From positions 124,001 through 188,000 of the forward strand of contig JAMQCK010000015.1 of assembly GCA_024196135.1 (NCBI GenBank): DNA of 64,000 nucleotides. The letters are read 5' to 3'. The DNA comes from Pleurotus ostreatus/Saccharomyces cerevisiae fusant. Taxonomy: Eukaryota; Opisthokonta. The notes below the pieces were generated by a model that ran no database searches, was not told the origin of the DNA, and saw only the letters and a list, made by a program, of their open reading frames with translations. Positions within the stretch are counted from its first letter, which is position 1, and each line of letters starts with the position of its first letter. Both the position numbers and the translations under genes were made by a program. Positions 53,038 through 63,191 of this stretch are shown in pieces.

Positions 53038-54867
53038 GATCTCGGCTGGTGGCTGCAATGACGAAGGGCGCGAAGGAAAAACGTCTGACGTAGTCCCCGC
53101 CCATCTTTTGTCACCCATTTGCACTTGTTTGGGTAATCACGTCATAATTTTCCATGCAAATACGCTTGGACACCACGCTATCGATCCCGCCCCCAATCGC
53201 GGCGCGCCCATGCCGTCCTCCATTCCCCAGATACCTGCGGCAACTCATTCAGCCTCAATGCGCAGGGACCCTGTGCGATGGTCCTTCAGTATACCCCTTT
53301 ATACGCACAGGCCTCTCGAGAGCATATTTCTTTCAACCTTTGCCGTGGAAAATTCGGCGATTGAAAGAGGCTACCGCCAGCAACGTGTGGATCAGCTGGC
53401 CTCCATTCCGCCACGCGTTCTGTGCGCGATATGCGAACGTCCATAACCTGCCGCAGTAGAAGCCAGCCACCTCCAGATTGACCTATGGATTGACGACGAT
53501 AGATGACATAGCAGCGCTTGTGGTCGGACGGATAGGATGGTCTGAATGGTCTGGGAAGCAGGTCGCTGCGAAAGGTTCATTTCCGTTGTGCGTACCATTC
53601 CCAGAAGAGTTGGAATGCCGCTGCATGAGATTCATGGGCGCCGAACGCCTGGATCAATGCTCGAGTTCTCTAGGTCGGACGGGTCATCCCCTCTCCTTTG
53701 CACCATTGAAAGTCGGCTTGAACTTGCCGTTGTTCCGCACTAGAGCGGAAGACAGGCCAACACTGAAGGCCTTGGCAGGGTTTAGCCGCTCTTTCTGTGT
53801 TCCCGTTGGCCTGGATTGTTTGCACAAGGACGCCGAACCCGAAAGTAATACTTCCCTCTTGTCAGTCAGAACATTGCGACGGCGCATACAACGCGTCATC
53901 TATGTCCGGTCAGGTAATCCACCATTGTGTAAGCTTACCAAGGCTCTCGCATGCCCGTGGATACGATCTCCCAACGTGCTGATGCGCCATTGAAGGAGGA
54001 TCCCATCGCCAAGGACGAACATGACTGCACGTGACTGTGTGACTATGCGGTCCCGAGAATGATCGGGCGGCGCGAGCCGGCCGTCGCTGCCCTCCTTCCA
54101 CGACGATGTTCACCTCTCGTCGAGGACTTGTTTTCTTCGGAGGTGAGAAAGTTGTCATACTCTTTTTCTGTGATGATACGCTGCCGGGGCCATATGACCG
54201 CTCTCCAGCCCGTCAAGGGCACGAGGAGCGAGCGTGATCAACGTCCGGCTTTTGGGCGACGCTGGGCTGCTTTCGGGTGGCCGCAGCGCACTCGTCTATC
54301 TGACATTTCTATTGCATCTTGTGCGATTCTGGCTTTGGGATGTTATGACTGACTATCTCACGGGAAAGGACAAGTCGTCTCACAGCACTGCGCTGGCTAG
54401 CTGACGAGCCCACGCTGACCAGCTCAGGAGTTCTGCGCCTGGGTTTGTATGCCGATTCAAGGTAGAAGGTTGGGAGAAGGTACGATACGAAAGGAAGCTG
54501 TATGCGCAGCCAAATCTAGATGTGCTCTTGGTCTTCTATGAGGGTACTGGGTGCCTACCCGTGACTTGTGTGCGGGATTCCTTACTTACTCCGAACCTCC
54601 AAAATTCAACGCTCGAGAGCCTTGTCCAGCTCCATCGGCCGTATCCGTCAATTGGCCTTTCCTCGAAGGCGAATGAGCAGTAGCCAAAGGCTGTTGATGA
54701 GCCCACCAGCACACACCGCCTGCGAGAAATAGGAAGTACAGTTACCGCTTTACCCACTGCGTCACGCACGTGGCAGAGCCTCGGCAGCGACCCCCAAAGT
54801 TGAACTTTGACTCGTGGGATCCCGAGTACGACTGGGCGCCTAAAGACAGTTCTTACCTCCTACCACC
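53038..54867. other. 1.8-kb region with no supported gene
   Basis: Upstream of both the bZIP gene and the gene at 54868, so it holds two promoters. The longest frame, 53478-53993 plus (171 codons), has no recognised motif, low start quality and overlapping frames opposite it. A small hairpin TTCCGC-ACTAGA-GCGGAA lies near 53731. I see no transposon signature. Confidence 0.4.
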
Positions 54868-57033
54868 ATGTCCGCACCTCCTGATGCCCCCGATGTGCAG
54901 GATGGCACGTCTAAGGCTGATGTCGACGCCTCTGGCGATTCGGCAGCTACCACCGGCGCCTCGGTGACCAAGAACAACGAGTCTGCAGTTGCGCCTAACG
55001 CGCCAGGAAATGCTGCAGGCGCCGCGAATGCAAACGCACCCGTCGAGCTCGACGCCTACGGCAAGCAAAAGAAAGTCCACGATCTGACCTACCCTCCCTG
55101 GCCCGCCGTCCCTACAGGCGTCACCCTCATCCCCTTCGCCGCCTTCAAGGAGCGCGGCATCAAGCGCCACTGCGGCGGCATCGAAGCGGACGAGGTCGAC
55201 GCGAACGGCGTGCCCACGGTCGCCCTCAGCAGCGCGCACGAGGACGATGAGTGCAAGACGGACTCAAGATTTAAGAACTTTACGAGTGCGAAGCCGAAGG
55301 CGCCGAAGAGGATGGAGGTGAAGGCGAATTGGTGGGAGACGTGGGCGGATGTGGAGGAGACGATGCGGCCGACGAGGAGTTATAATCAGTGGGTGGTGGT
55401 TTTTTGGGTGGGATGAAGGCGAGGTGGCTGACGATAGGTTGCAGCATGCTACCGGATGACACGGTCATTCAGTTGGTGCAGGAGTTCATCGAGGTGCATA
55501 AGCGCTGGTGGCCGTCGCCGGGCAGTGGGCCTACAGATCCGCGGGCACTCTTTGACGATGTGAGTCTCTTCCTATGAGTTACTCATTTGCACAGATTGAC
55601 ATATCGTCGCTCAGTTCCAACGCTTCATCGGCACGATGGATCAGAGCACAGCACCGCCTAACGCTACTGCCGATAGCGACGACGATGAGGATGACGCGCC
55701 GATGGAGATCGTCGACGGGGAGGGTGCACCCTTCGTCCCGCCGTCGACCATGGATGTCGTGAACGATGATAACTTCGGCCCCGTCAATCCAAAACTGGAG
55801 GCCTTCCTTGCTGACCCCGCGCTCGTGGTCCGCAAATTTCTCTCCTCCCATGCCAGGGAGCGCGGTCATATCTAGTAAGCAGTCTCCAAACCGCGCTTAA
55901 ACGATACTGATGCACCCAGCCACGAGCGCAACCTCCTCGGCCTCCCCAAGATCATCGAGTTCTTCCTCTCCTTCGTCACCCGCAGCGGCGTCATCAAGGA
56001 TGCTAAGCTCAAGAAGGGCTTCGTAGACGCGCTCGCCATCGCCAAAAAAGCCGTCATCGAGATCCCCAAGACCTCCCAGGTCGCGCGCGCGATGCCGGAC
56101 ACGGTCTTCAGCAAGGGCTGCCAGTCGCTGTGGGGACGCAAGACCAACGCGTTCCACTTTGCGGACGATTTATGGACGCCGAGCGCCAGTGGACCGGTGC
56201 CGGAGGCGAAGATTACGGAGATTGTGGAACCCAGTGAAGCGCTGCCGGAGCTGAATGGGAGGGTCGACCCGAATGCGGTGATCAAGGAGGCGGTCGAGGC
56301 TGGCCGGCTGTCGTTCGTGAACCCCGAGGACGAGCCAGTTCCTCCCGCTGCAGTCGCGTTTGACGGCGGAGGTGGAGGCTGGGGTGCCCCGGTCGGCGAC
56401 ACGACCGGTGGCTGGGGCGAGGGCGAGGGCGCGAGCGGCTGGGGCGGCCCCGGCGCGTGGGACGACGAGGACGTGCCCATGGCCGACATTCCCATCGCGC
56501 CCCCCGCGCACGAGGCCCTCCTCGCGCTGCCCGGCCTCGCGCCCCTCCGCACCACGCACACCTGGGGCATCGTTGAGCACTCCATGCGCCGCGTCAAGGG
56601 CGTCTTCGCGCCCTCCCCGACACAAGCCGGCCAGCCCGACGTCGAGCCCGCGCGCGCGGTGGAGAACGCGCTCAGCGGGACGTTCGCGCGCGTCGTGCTC
56701 GAGCCGTGGCCCGACTTCCACGAGGGCGAGGATCTGGAGCTGAATAGGCCGAGTATACTGGAGGCGTCGCGCGGGGCGGTGGTGGAGGAGGGCGGGGATG
56801 GGAAGGGGCATGACCCGCTGAAGAAGGAGATTTCGGTGCTGGTGGATGTGGATATGAAGGATAAGATCGAGGTGGGGATGGGGGTGGCGGGGACGTGGGT
56901 GCAGGTCGTGCGTGATGTGAAGGAGGGGGCGGAGCCGCAGGAGACGGGCGGGAAGAAGAAGAAATCGAAGAAGGCTGATTATTGGTATATGGACGACCTG
57001 GTTATGACCATCCCCAGCTTCTACACTGGCTGA
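54868..57033 (+). CDS. Conserved-looking uncharacterised protein with Gly/Trp-rich linker
   Basis: About 640 residues, unknown function. The start ACCACCATGTCC is good. The N-terminus is disordered, then AYGKQKKVHDLTYPPWPAVP and FAAFKERGIKRHCGGIEADE. After KANWWETWADVEETMRPTRS an intron leads to HMLPDDTVIQLVQEFIEVHK. The next exons have FQRFIGTMDQS, KLEAFLADPALVVRKFLSSH and HERNLLGLPKIIEFFLSFVT, then KKAVIEIPKTSQVARAMPDT. A linker with GGGGGWGAPVGDTTGGWGEG follows, then LAPLRTTHTWGIVEHSMRRV and a beta-rich end with ISVLVDVDMKDKIEVGMGVA and YMDDLVMTIPSFYTG. Four introns of about 55 bases. I considered Argonaute chaperone subunit Arb1, but the matching block is not convincing. Gly-Trp repeats resemble Argonaute-binding GW linkers only superficially. 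Confidence 0.75.
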
Positions 57034-57254
57034 ACGCTTGCTGGACAGGCCCGCTATCTCCTTCAATGTAACTTGTACCGTATCTTTTCTTGTCTGTTAC
57101 CCGGGATCTCTTGTACTTGTCTTGCTCATGTATCTGTACAGCACATCGACGACCCTTTTTCTTGTCAAACAGTCTTTGTGTCAATTCAAGCAATTGCGTT
57201 GTCGCGCCTAGAAATACATTTCGTGCGAATTGTTACACGCCTTCCGCCTTCGAC

Positions 57255-57652
57255 CTAGTCCTCCAAACGTCCTGGACGTTCCGAGTTATGATGACGACCT
57301 TGCGACTTGCCACCGGAGCTCTGCGACGGAAAGTCAGTTTTCGCCTCTCTAGCTGATATACAGGACACTGCTCACCTTGCCCTGTCCAGGCGCGGGGTCC
57401 GGCTGCTTCTCCGTCTCCCAAGTTTGCACGTCTTCGGGTCGAGGGTAGAGCTGTGTCGCGCGTCAGAAAAAGGTCATAATACGCAACAACGACTGAACTG
57501 ACCTTCGTGCCCTCTTGACGCTCAATGGCCGGGTCTGCGCCGACGAAGTCCTGACGCTGCGTCTCGACCGTCGCGCGGTAGCCAGACTGGTCGGCAAAAT
57601 CAGGGATCTGCTTGTTGTACTGCTGCTGAAGGGCTCCCGGACGAGAAGACAT
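57255..57652 (-). CDS. Small uncharacterised protein, three exons
   Basis: About 90 residues. Exon 1 encodes MSSRPGALQQQYNKQIPDFA, DQSGYRATVETQRQDFVGAD and PAIERQEGTK. A 52-base intron leads to LYPRPEDVQTWETEKQPDPA and PGQ, and the last exon, after an intron starting GTGAGC, ends GRHHNSERPGRLED. The protein is hydrophilic, Gln- and charge-rich, with no signal or membrane segment. It looks intrinsically disordered, as small stress-related fungal proteins often are, but I recognise no family. A TATA box lies at 57748-57753 on the minus strand, 95 bases before the ATG, which supports a real, regulated gene. Confidence 0.6.
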
Positions 57653-57747
57653 GATGGATTGCTGGAGGTTGTGTATGTGAGGGATTCAAGTTGGATGTGT
57701 GGGCGAATGCGATGCGATGTGAAGAGATGGGAGGGAGAGTGAAGGGC

Positions 57748-57753
57748 TTTATA
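57748..57753 (-). promoter_or_regulatory. TATA box of the small gene at 57255-57652
   Basis: The minus strand reads GAGGTATAAAGCCC, 95 bases upstream of the start codon. Confidence 0.5.
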
Positions 57754-58733
57754 CCTCTCAGAGAAACTGAGTGATGTCAGGCTATCCAACATGAGGAAAG
57801 CATGACTTCAAAGGTTACGAAGTCATGTTCTGCGCTCGAGAGGCAGTCATAGCGTGGAGCGAGAGGTGCTTTCTCGAAGGAACGCGGTCACGTGGCCGCG
57901 CCTCAGCATTCCAGCGTCGGCGATGCCAATGTCGACGATTCTCCAGCGCCAGCGCCGGACCTGAAGACAGCGTCAAAGAGTCTGCTAATTGAAGCTTGGG
58001 TTTAGTCAGTTCAGTGATCTCCCCAGGAGCGACCGAGATCGTTAGTATGGACGCACTGAACGACTCGCGAGGTCGCGCCCTGCTTGTGAGTCGTGACGCA
58101 CCGTTTTTACTGAATTTTTGCTCGCATACGACGAGGGAAGGGGAGCGTCTGCGGGTAGCAGAAAGCAAAATATATTGCAGCTACCAAGCATAAGTTGTAT
58201 AGAAAAATGATGCTAGCAAAAAGCTGGAGGGGAGGAAGAGATGTCGCCACGACATGAAACTCCTCTCTACGTGAAGAAAGCGTGATTGGAGCGATTAAGG
58301 TGGCCTGACCATCGAGTCCACCAGTATTAACAGCCCTGCGTATAGGTGCGAGCAGGACCCTGCCCTGGCGGACATGCTTGTAAACGGTGAAGAGACACGA
58401 TCGGAAAACTGGGGACTATATAGGCCTCCGGGGATTGCCGGGGTATTGAAACCCCGCCAGAGTGCACGGTCACATGGTCTGTGCGCGGCTGTCACGGTTC
58501 GGATGTGTCGTCTCAAGGTCCTGCTGGCTCTCTTGCCTCGGCAAAGTAAGGAGTCGCACAGAGAGGGAGGGAGTAAACAAAGAAGTATGCGACTCAGGGT
58601 GATTATCCGAGAACATCCGGTGGAGTTAAAGCTTGAGCTCTCCGTCGCCGACCGCGCGCCAACAACTGAACGCTACGAAGGAGCTTGGTTTTGTTGAATG
58701 ATACATTGTCTTTCGTCTTTGTAGATACACAAC
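57754..58733. other. Intergenic region without gene
   Basis: Nearly 1 kb between two minus-strand genes. Short frames on both strands, no recognised motif, repeat or RNA. Confidence 0.35.
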
Positions 58734-60105
58734 TCAAGGTGAAGCCCAAGACCAGTCTAGGAAACCCGCTTCCCGAATGGTATCCTGAACCATCTTCTCG
58801 CGCCTGCTCCTCACCTCATTCTCTTCTGCCTTCGCCTTCGTCACCTCCCGCCAGACGCGCACATTCTCATGCACCTCCCGCGGATTGCTTAACCCGACCA
58901 CTAGCGGCACGCCCGCTCCCGCTCTCAACGAATATCCCAGCGCAACGTCCGCCAAATCCGTGCCCTCCGCCTTCAGCGCCCTCGCCGCCTTCCCCTGCGC
59001 TTCCCTCAACCCCTTTGGCGCCGGATGCCACCCCGGCGCGCCCGCGCTCGTCAACAGCCCCATACTAAACGGCGACGCGTTCAGCACCGTTTGCACACCC
59101 GCACGCTTCACCAGATGCGGCAAGAAGCCCGCAAGAGTGGAATTCTGCAAGGTAAGATGGCAGTAGGAGAGCAGCACGTCGACGGGCGCGCCCTGCGTAG
59201 CGCGGACGAGGATGGCGAGGCGGAGGAGGGTGGGCAGGGGGTAGCCCGTGATGCCGATGCGGCGGACGAGGCCTTCGGCTTTGAGCTTGCGTAGCTCGGC
59301 GAAGGCGGCGAGGATCTGCTCGTCGCCGGGGCCGCGGATTTTGGCCTCGTCGCCGGGTGCGAGGCCGTAGGCGGCGGCTTCGTCTGGCAGGCCCTGTGAT
59401 GTGGCGGTAGGGAGGGGGTCGGCGGGGTCGGAGTCGACTACGAGGTTGTATTTGTCTGCCTCGGAGCCTAGGGCGCCGAAGTGGTTTCCTTCAGTGCGGG
59501 GCGCGCACGGCGTGGCGACGAACTCGATGTCGTGCAGGTACACGGTGTCGAGGTACGTAGTCTGCAGCCGCTCGAGGCTGCGGAGGACGCTCGCGCGGAC
59601 GCCCGCTGGAGAGTAATCGAAGGTCGAACCGGCTATACGCCCACACTTCGTCATCTGAAGTGCCGGTGAGTACATTTACCTTGTGTATGAGGGGTGAGTT
59701 CTCTGTATTCGGTGTAGACGTACAATTTGATAGGACTCGCGGGGGAATTCAGCGGCGACCGCTTTGAGGGCCTCGCCCAATACAACCTCGGACTCGCCGT
59801 AGTATCGCGACGTATCGAAGGCGGTGATGCCATAGCTGGGGAAGTAGGGTCCCTTCAGAGTTCACTTGTGAGCGATCGTGGAAACGTACCGTAGGGCGAT
59901 TCGGACTGTGTCTGCTGGCAGACTGCTCGACTTGAGCGTCGCCTCGTCCGCGTAGAAGTGCGAGAAGCAGGCAGCGCCGAATACAAGGGCGTGTATACCG
60001 TCCTTTAGTACGGCCTGGGGTAGATGGGCATTAGGAAGTACTGATGACGTCGGTGGGCCGGCCTACCACACGGTCGCCAGGGACTGGCTCAAGCACTGCC
60101 GCCAT
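58734..60105 (-). CDS. Aldo-keto reductase, D-arabinose/L-galactose dehydrogenase-like
   Basis: NAD(P)-dependent oxidoreductase of the AKR superfamily, closest in pattern to fungal Ara2 D-arabinose 1-dehydrogenase. The start is MAAVLEPVPGDRVV. The N-terminal exons include the segment LVFGAACFSHFY, then YGITAFDTSRYYGESEVVLG with the catalytic Asp and Tyr of the family, and TKCGRIAGSTFDYSPAGVRA with the catalytic Lys. The large last exon has SVLRSLERLQTTYLDTVYLH and DIEFVATPC, giving the active-site HD.E. It continues IGITGYPLPTLLRLAILVRA, VDVLLSYCHLTLQNSTLAGF and LNASPFSMGLLTSAGAPGWH. The cofactor-binding end is VPLVVGLSNPREVHENVRVW. Four introns. The tetrad is complete. Ara2 makes erythroascorbate precursors, which fits but is not proved. 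Confidence 0.88.
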
Positions 60106-60366
60106 TGCTACGCCTGAAGGAATGTGGTGGTAGGGAAAGAAAGGAGGTCGACGGAGGAGACGGGCGAAGCTGGGGAAGTATCGATCGATAGGCTCGCTGT
60201 CACTTGAGGCAGGCGGGCCGCCTTCCCGGAATCATGCGACATCGGTCGGACGCTCTTCGTTTACAAGCCTGGATGTATTATCCAACGAGGGTAGAGAACA
60301 TGTACAGAGCGCGGATATAGCAGTGCGAGAGGGACAGACTCCAAATAAGAATAACCAGCAACGTCA

Positions 60367-60827
60367 TTACAGAAGCTTGCGGTTCCACCTGGGCGGGGCG
60401 TCAGGGACGGGGTTCCTGGTAAGAGGGTGTGCGGCGCAACGTACTTGGACTCGAACTCCTGGTTGACGTTGAACATCTTCGGGCTCTGGTTGGGCTGGAT
60501 GGTGTTCCACGGCGTGGCGTTCTCGCGCGACCAGACGACTGAGGTCAGGTCAGCTCGCGATCGAGATGGGAGACCGTTGCTACGCACCATGAGGAGCCCG
60601 CGCGAGACGCGACGCGTACCAGGCAGCACCAGTGACCGCACCGCCCATGATAATGTAGCTAGAGCCTAAGTTCAGCACCCGTGCTTCCCTTCCTCCGCAG
60701 ACAACTTACATAGGAATCGCCTGCGGTGATCGTCAGCCCTATTCCGAATGCGTTACAATGAACTGTGACTGACCTCAACGGCGAACCAGTGGCCAAGGCT
60801 GCGACGGAAAGCGGACTGGGCAGACAT
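60367..60827 (-). CDS. NDUFA4-like (B12D/MLRQ) mitochondrial protein, copy 1
   Basis: A small single-pass inner-membrane protein associated with respiratory complexes (originally complex I, now also complex IV). The start is MSAQSAFRRSLGHWFAVE. Then comes an 11-base exon, 60710-60720, encoding AIP plus two bases, then YIIMGGAVTGAAWYASRLAR, the membrane segment. The next exon has VVWSRENATPWNTIQPNQSP and KMFNVNQEFESK, and the last three or four codons end WNRKLL. All introns are GT...AG. The W...EN.TPWN and VNQ.F blocks are the family signature. The protein has about 80 residues. A TATA box is 61 bases upstream. A second copy follows head-to-tail at 61669-62018. Confidence 0.88.
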
Positions 60828-60887
60828 GTCTATGAGTTGAGTGCAAGTAAACGTTGCAGAATAAGCCTCCGAGTGCGAATTTTGGCC

Positions 60888-60894
60888 TTTTATA
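60888..60894 (-). promoter_or_regulatory. TATA box of NDUFA4-like copy 1
   Basis: The minus strand reads GCCCTATAAAAGGCC, 61 bases upstream of the start codon at 60827. Confidence 0.5.
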
Positions 60895-61668
60895 GGGCGG
60901 CTGCATTCGGAAAGGGGAGTTCCCACGGTTGTGTGCCCTGCGTATGTAAGCAAGCGAACTTGGGCGTGACATCACATTCCCCACAACCAAGGGGCGACGG
61001 CAAGCGAAGGGGTGCCTTGAGAGCGGCGTGAGGAGGGAAGATGGGACCCCGATGAGGAAGAACTATAGACCGTGAAGCCGATGAGCTCACCTGACAACTT
61101 GCCACCGGCCTGTTCTTGCCTGAGTGTACAGGACGCTGGGGCCTCAAAGTCAAGTCGGAAGGGCAAGGGAAAAGATACGCGGAGAAGATGCAGATAGCTT
61201 ACCTTGCTACTTAACATTGTTCGGATGGAGGAGCCTACCCATGCGTACTTCCCCTGTCCCTGGGAACCGGCTGCGCTGCCTACTTCCCCAATCTCCTGCT
61301 TCAACTTGCCGTCAGAGGACTTCACTCAGATTCACGCACAGAGGTAGAATCCACATAATGATATTGCACAGACCCGAAGGAGAAATTATGGTAGAAATAC
61401 AGCTTGATTAGAAGGAAGGGCGGAGTGGTCCGCGTATCGTGGGCGGCGCGATATTACGCGGCGGCGCCGGTCGTCGACGTCGTCGAGAATGCGGTCGGTT
61501 GGATATCAAGCGATGCGAGGCGAGAGATGCATGATGGTCGGTGAAGGACCAATGCACGATGGGCGGGAGACAATGATGATGGGCGGAGGGCGAAGAGCGA
61601 CGAGCTTATAGATGGTCGCGGTGCCACCTTGAAGGAGGTGAGGTTACAATGTGGCGGCGAAGAAAGAT
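60895..61668. other. Spacer between the two NDUFA4-like genes
   Basis: About 770 bases between tandem genes. Short frames only. No repeat that would mark a recent duplication was found. Confidence 0.35.
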
Positions 61669-62018
61669 TTAGGAGACGACGCACTTCTTATCGAAGGTCT
61701 GGTTGACCTGCAGGAGCTTCACGCGCTCATCCTGCTTGATGCGGTTCCATGGCGTAGGATTCTCCTCTGTAAAGGGAGTGAGCGATGATCTCCCCGATCA
61801 GGCGCCCCAGTACTCACTCGTCCAGGTCACGCTCGGTGCTTGCACAGCGCGGTAGACAGACAGGCAGGCGAGGCCTCCAACGGTACCAACGATGATCCAG
61901 ATAGGAAGGGCCTCAACGGCGTACCTGCACGACTCGTCAGTCACCTCGTTCTACCTGCGCCACCGTGCGCCACTCACCAATCCTTGAACTTGGGCCTGAT
62001 CCTGTTGAAAGCAGACAT
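61669..62018 (-). CDS. NDUFA4-like (B12D/MLRQ) mitochondrial protein, copy 2
   Basis: Same family as copy 1. The start is MSAFNRIRPKFKDW, an intron, then YAVEALPIWIIVGTVGGLAC and LSVYRAVQAPSVTWT with the membrane segment, a second intron, and KENPTPWNRIKQDERVKLLQ, VNQTFDKKCVVS. Two introns, against four in copy 1; the microexon of copy 1 is not separate here. Shared blocks with copy 1 are VEA.PI.II, the R..QAP/R..RAP turn, EN.TPWN.I and VNQ.F..K. Copy 2 lacks the WNR end. The protein has about 80 residues. The copies have diverged well, so the duplication is old or one arrived by a different route. Confidence 0.85.
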
Positions 62019-63191
62019 GTCGATCCGAGTGTCTTAAGCGACGGGAAGAGAAGAGAAGTCGAGGATTGCTCGGTGTAGCGAAGCTCAGAAGAGGAGGGTT
62101 CTCTTACGAGTGATGCTCACCCCCTTCCTCCCACCCACCTTAAGTATCGCATCTACCCGCATCCTCCCGTCGACCTGGGCCTGGTCGCTCCAATTCAATC
62201 AATCCGGAGGATGGCAAGAACATAATGAACGCGGCTCGACCTCAGCAAGCGACGGCTCGACCACAACAAAGGCCGGCTCGACCTAAATCGGTCGTTCTGG
62301 CACTCGTTCTGGACGCAGCTGATACGCGGGAGGTGCGGGGCCCCAGTGGGCGCCCGTCCTTCTGGATTTTTCCTGTGTTCGTCTAGCGCGAGGCTGGCGA
62401 ATGGAAGGCGCAGGATTCATCATAGCGACAGCCGAGGGGGGCGTCATGGGACGGAAGCCTGCGAGGAAGAGCGGCGGGCGCTTGCGAAGTCGAACATCCT
62501 AATCGGGAGTCTAGACTTGTCTTATGGTCAGCGGATCAGTTAAGCGCCCACAGACACAAACATGCACATACAAAGCTTCTTTCTCTTCAGGTTACTGTCG
62601 AGCATCTGCGAGCTGGGAACCTTGTTCGCGCCCCCGCCCGCATAGATAAAAGCAACAAAGATCAGATTTTCATAGGTAGATAAAAGACGACGTACTCGTC
62701 AGCATATAGGCATACGTGTCGTACTCATGTGCATCATCACGGGCAAACAAAACATCGTTGCTCGCAAGAAAGAAGACAAATAATGATACACAGAAGACAA
62801 ACAGACAGAACGGTTTGTCCTTCCCTATGGCACAGAAAGAAGTGGGATTCGAAAACGACGCGGAGCATCAAGCCGCCGCATATAAAAAAGTATCGAAGAG
62901 CGAGACATAACACGATTTTGGGATATAGGTAGGTAGCGGGGGGTAAGTGCGCGCTTGGGCGGCGAAGCGGAGGGGCCCCGCTGAGGCCCGCGACTCGCCA
63001 GCGCGTGGGTGCATAGGTAAAACAACAAACCGATAACTGTGCCATTGGGGATCGCAGAGCGTGAGCAAAGCGTTCGTGTAGGGGGGTAGTACAAGTCCGT
63101 GCGTAACATTGCAAGATTGGGCGAAGGCCCGGGCCTGAGAAGCGGTGGTCAGCCAGAGACAATGAGACGACTAGCAGTGGACACACCTCTA
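62019..63191. other. Intergenic region with a short triple repeat
   Basis: About 1.2 kb. GCGGCTCGACCTCAGCAAGC, GACGGCTCGACCACAACAAA and GCCGGCTCGACCTAAATCGG follow each other at 62231-62290. The rest has shadow frames and is probably the 3' flank of the gene on the right plus the promoter of the NDUFA4 copy 2 gene. Confidence 0.4.
62231..62290. repeat. Three 20-base tandem repeats with core CGGCTCGACC
   Basis: Three consecutive 20-to-21-base units share GGCTCGACC followed by a variable A/C-rich part. Position is about 220 bases upstream of the NDUFA4-like copy 2 start, so it may be a promoter repeat. Confidence 0.5.

Noticed and set aside
53478..53993. 171-codon frame as a gene or mobile-element relic
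   Set aside because: No motif of any known protein or transposon, and no consistent splice or promoter signals.
54868..57033. Assignment as Argonaute chaperone subunit Arb1
   Set aside because: Only a short block (LFDDFQRFIG) and a FLSS stretch recall that family; the remainder does not match what I know of it.
62737..63186. 149-codon minus-strand frame downstream of the right-edge gene
   Set aside because: Lies in the probable 3' flank, Cys- and Leu-rich, with overlapping frames and no recognised domain.
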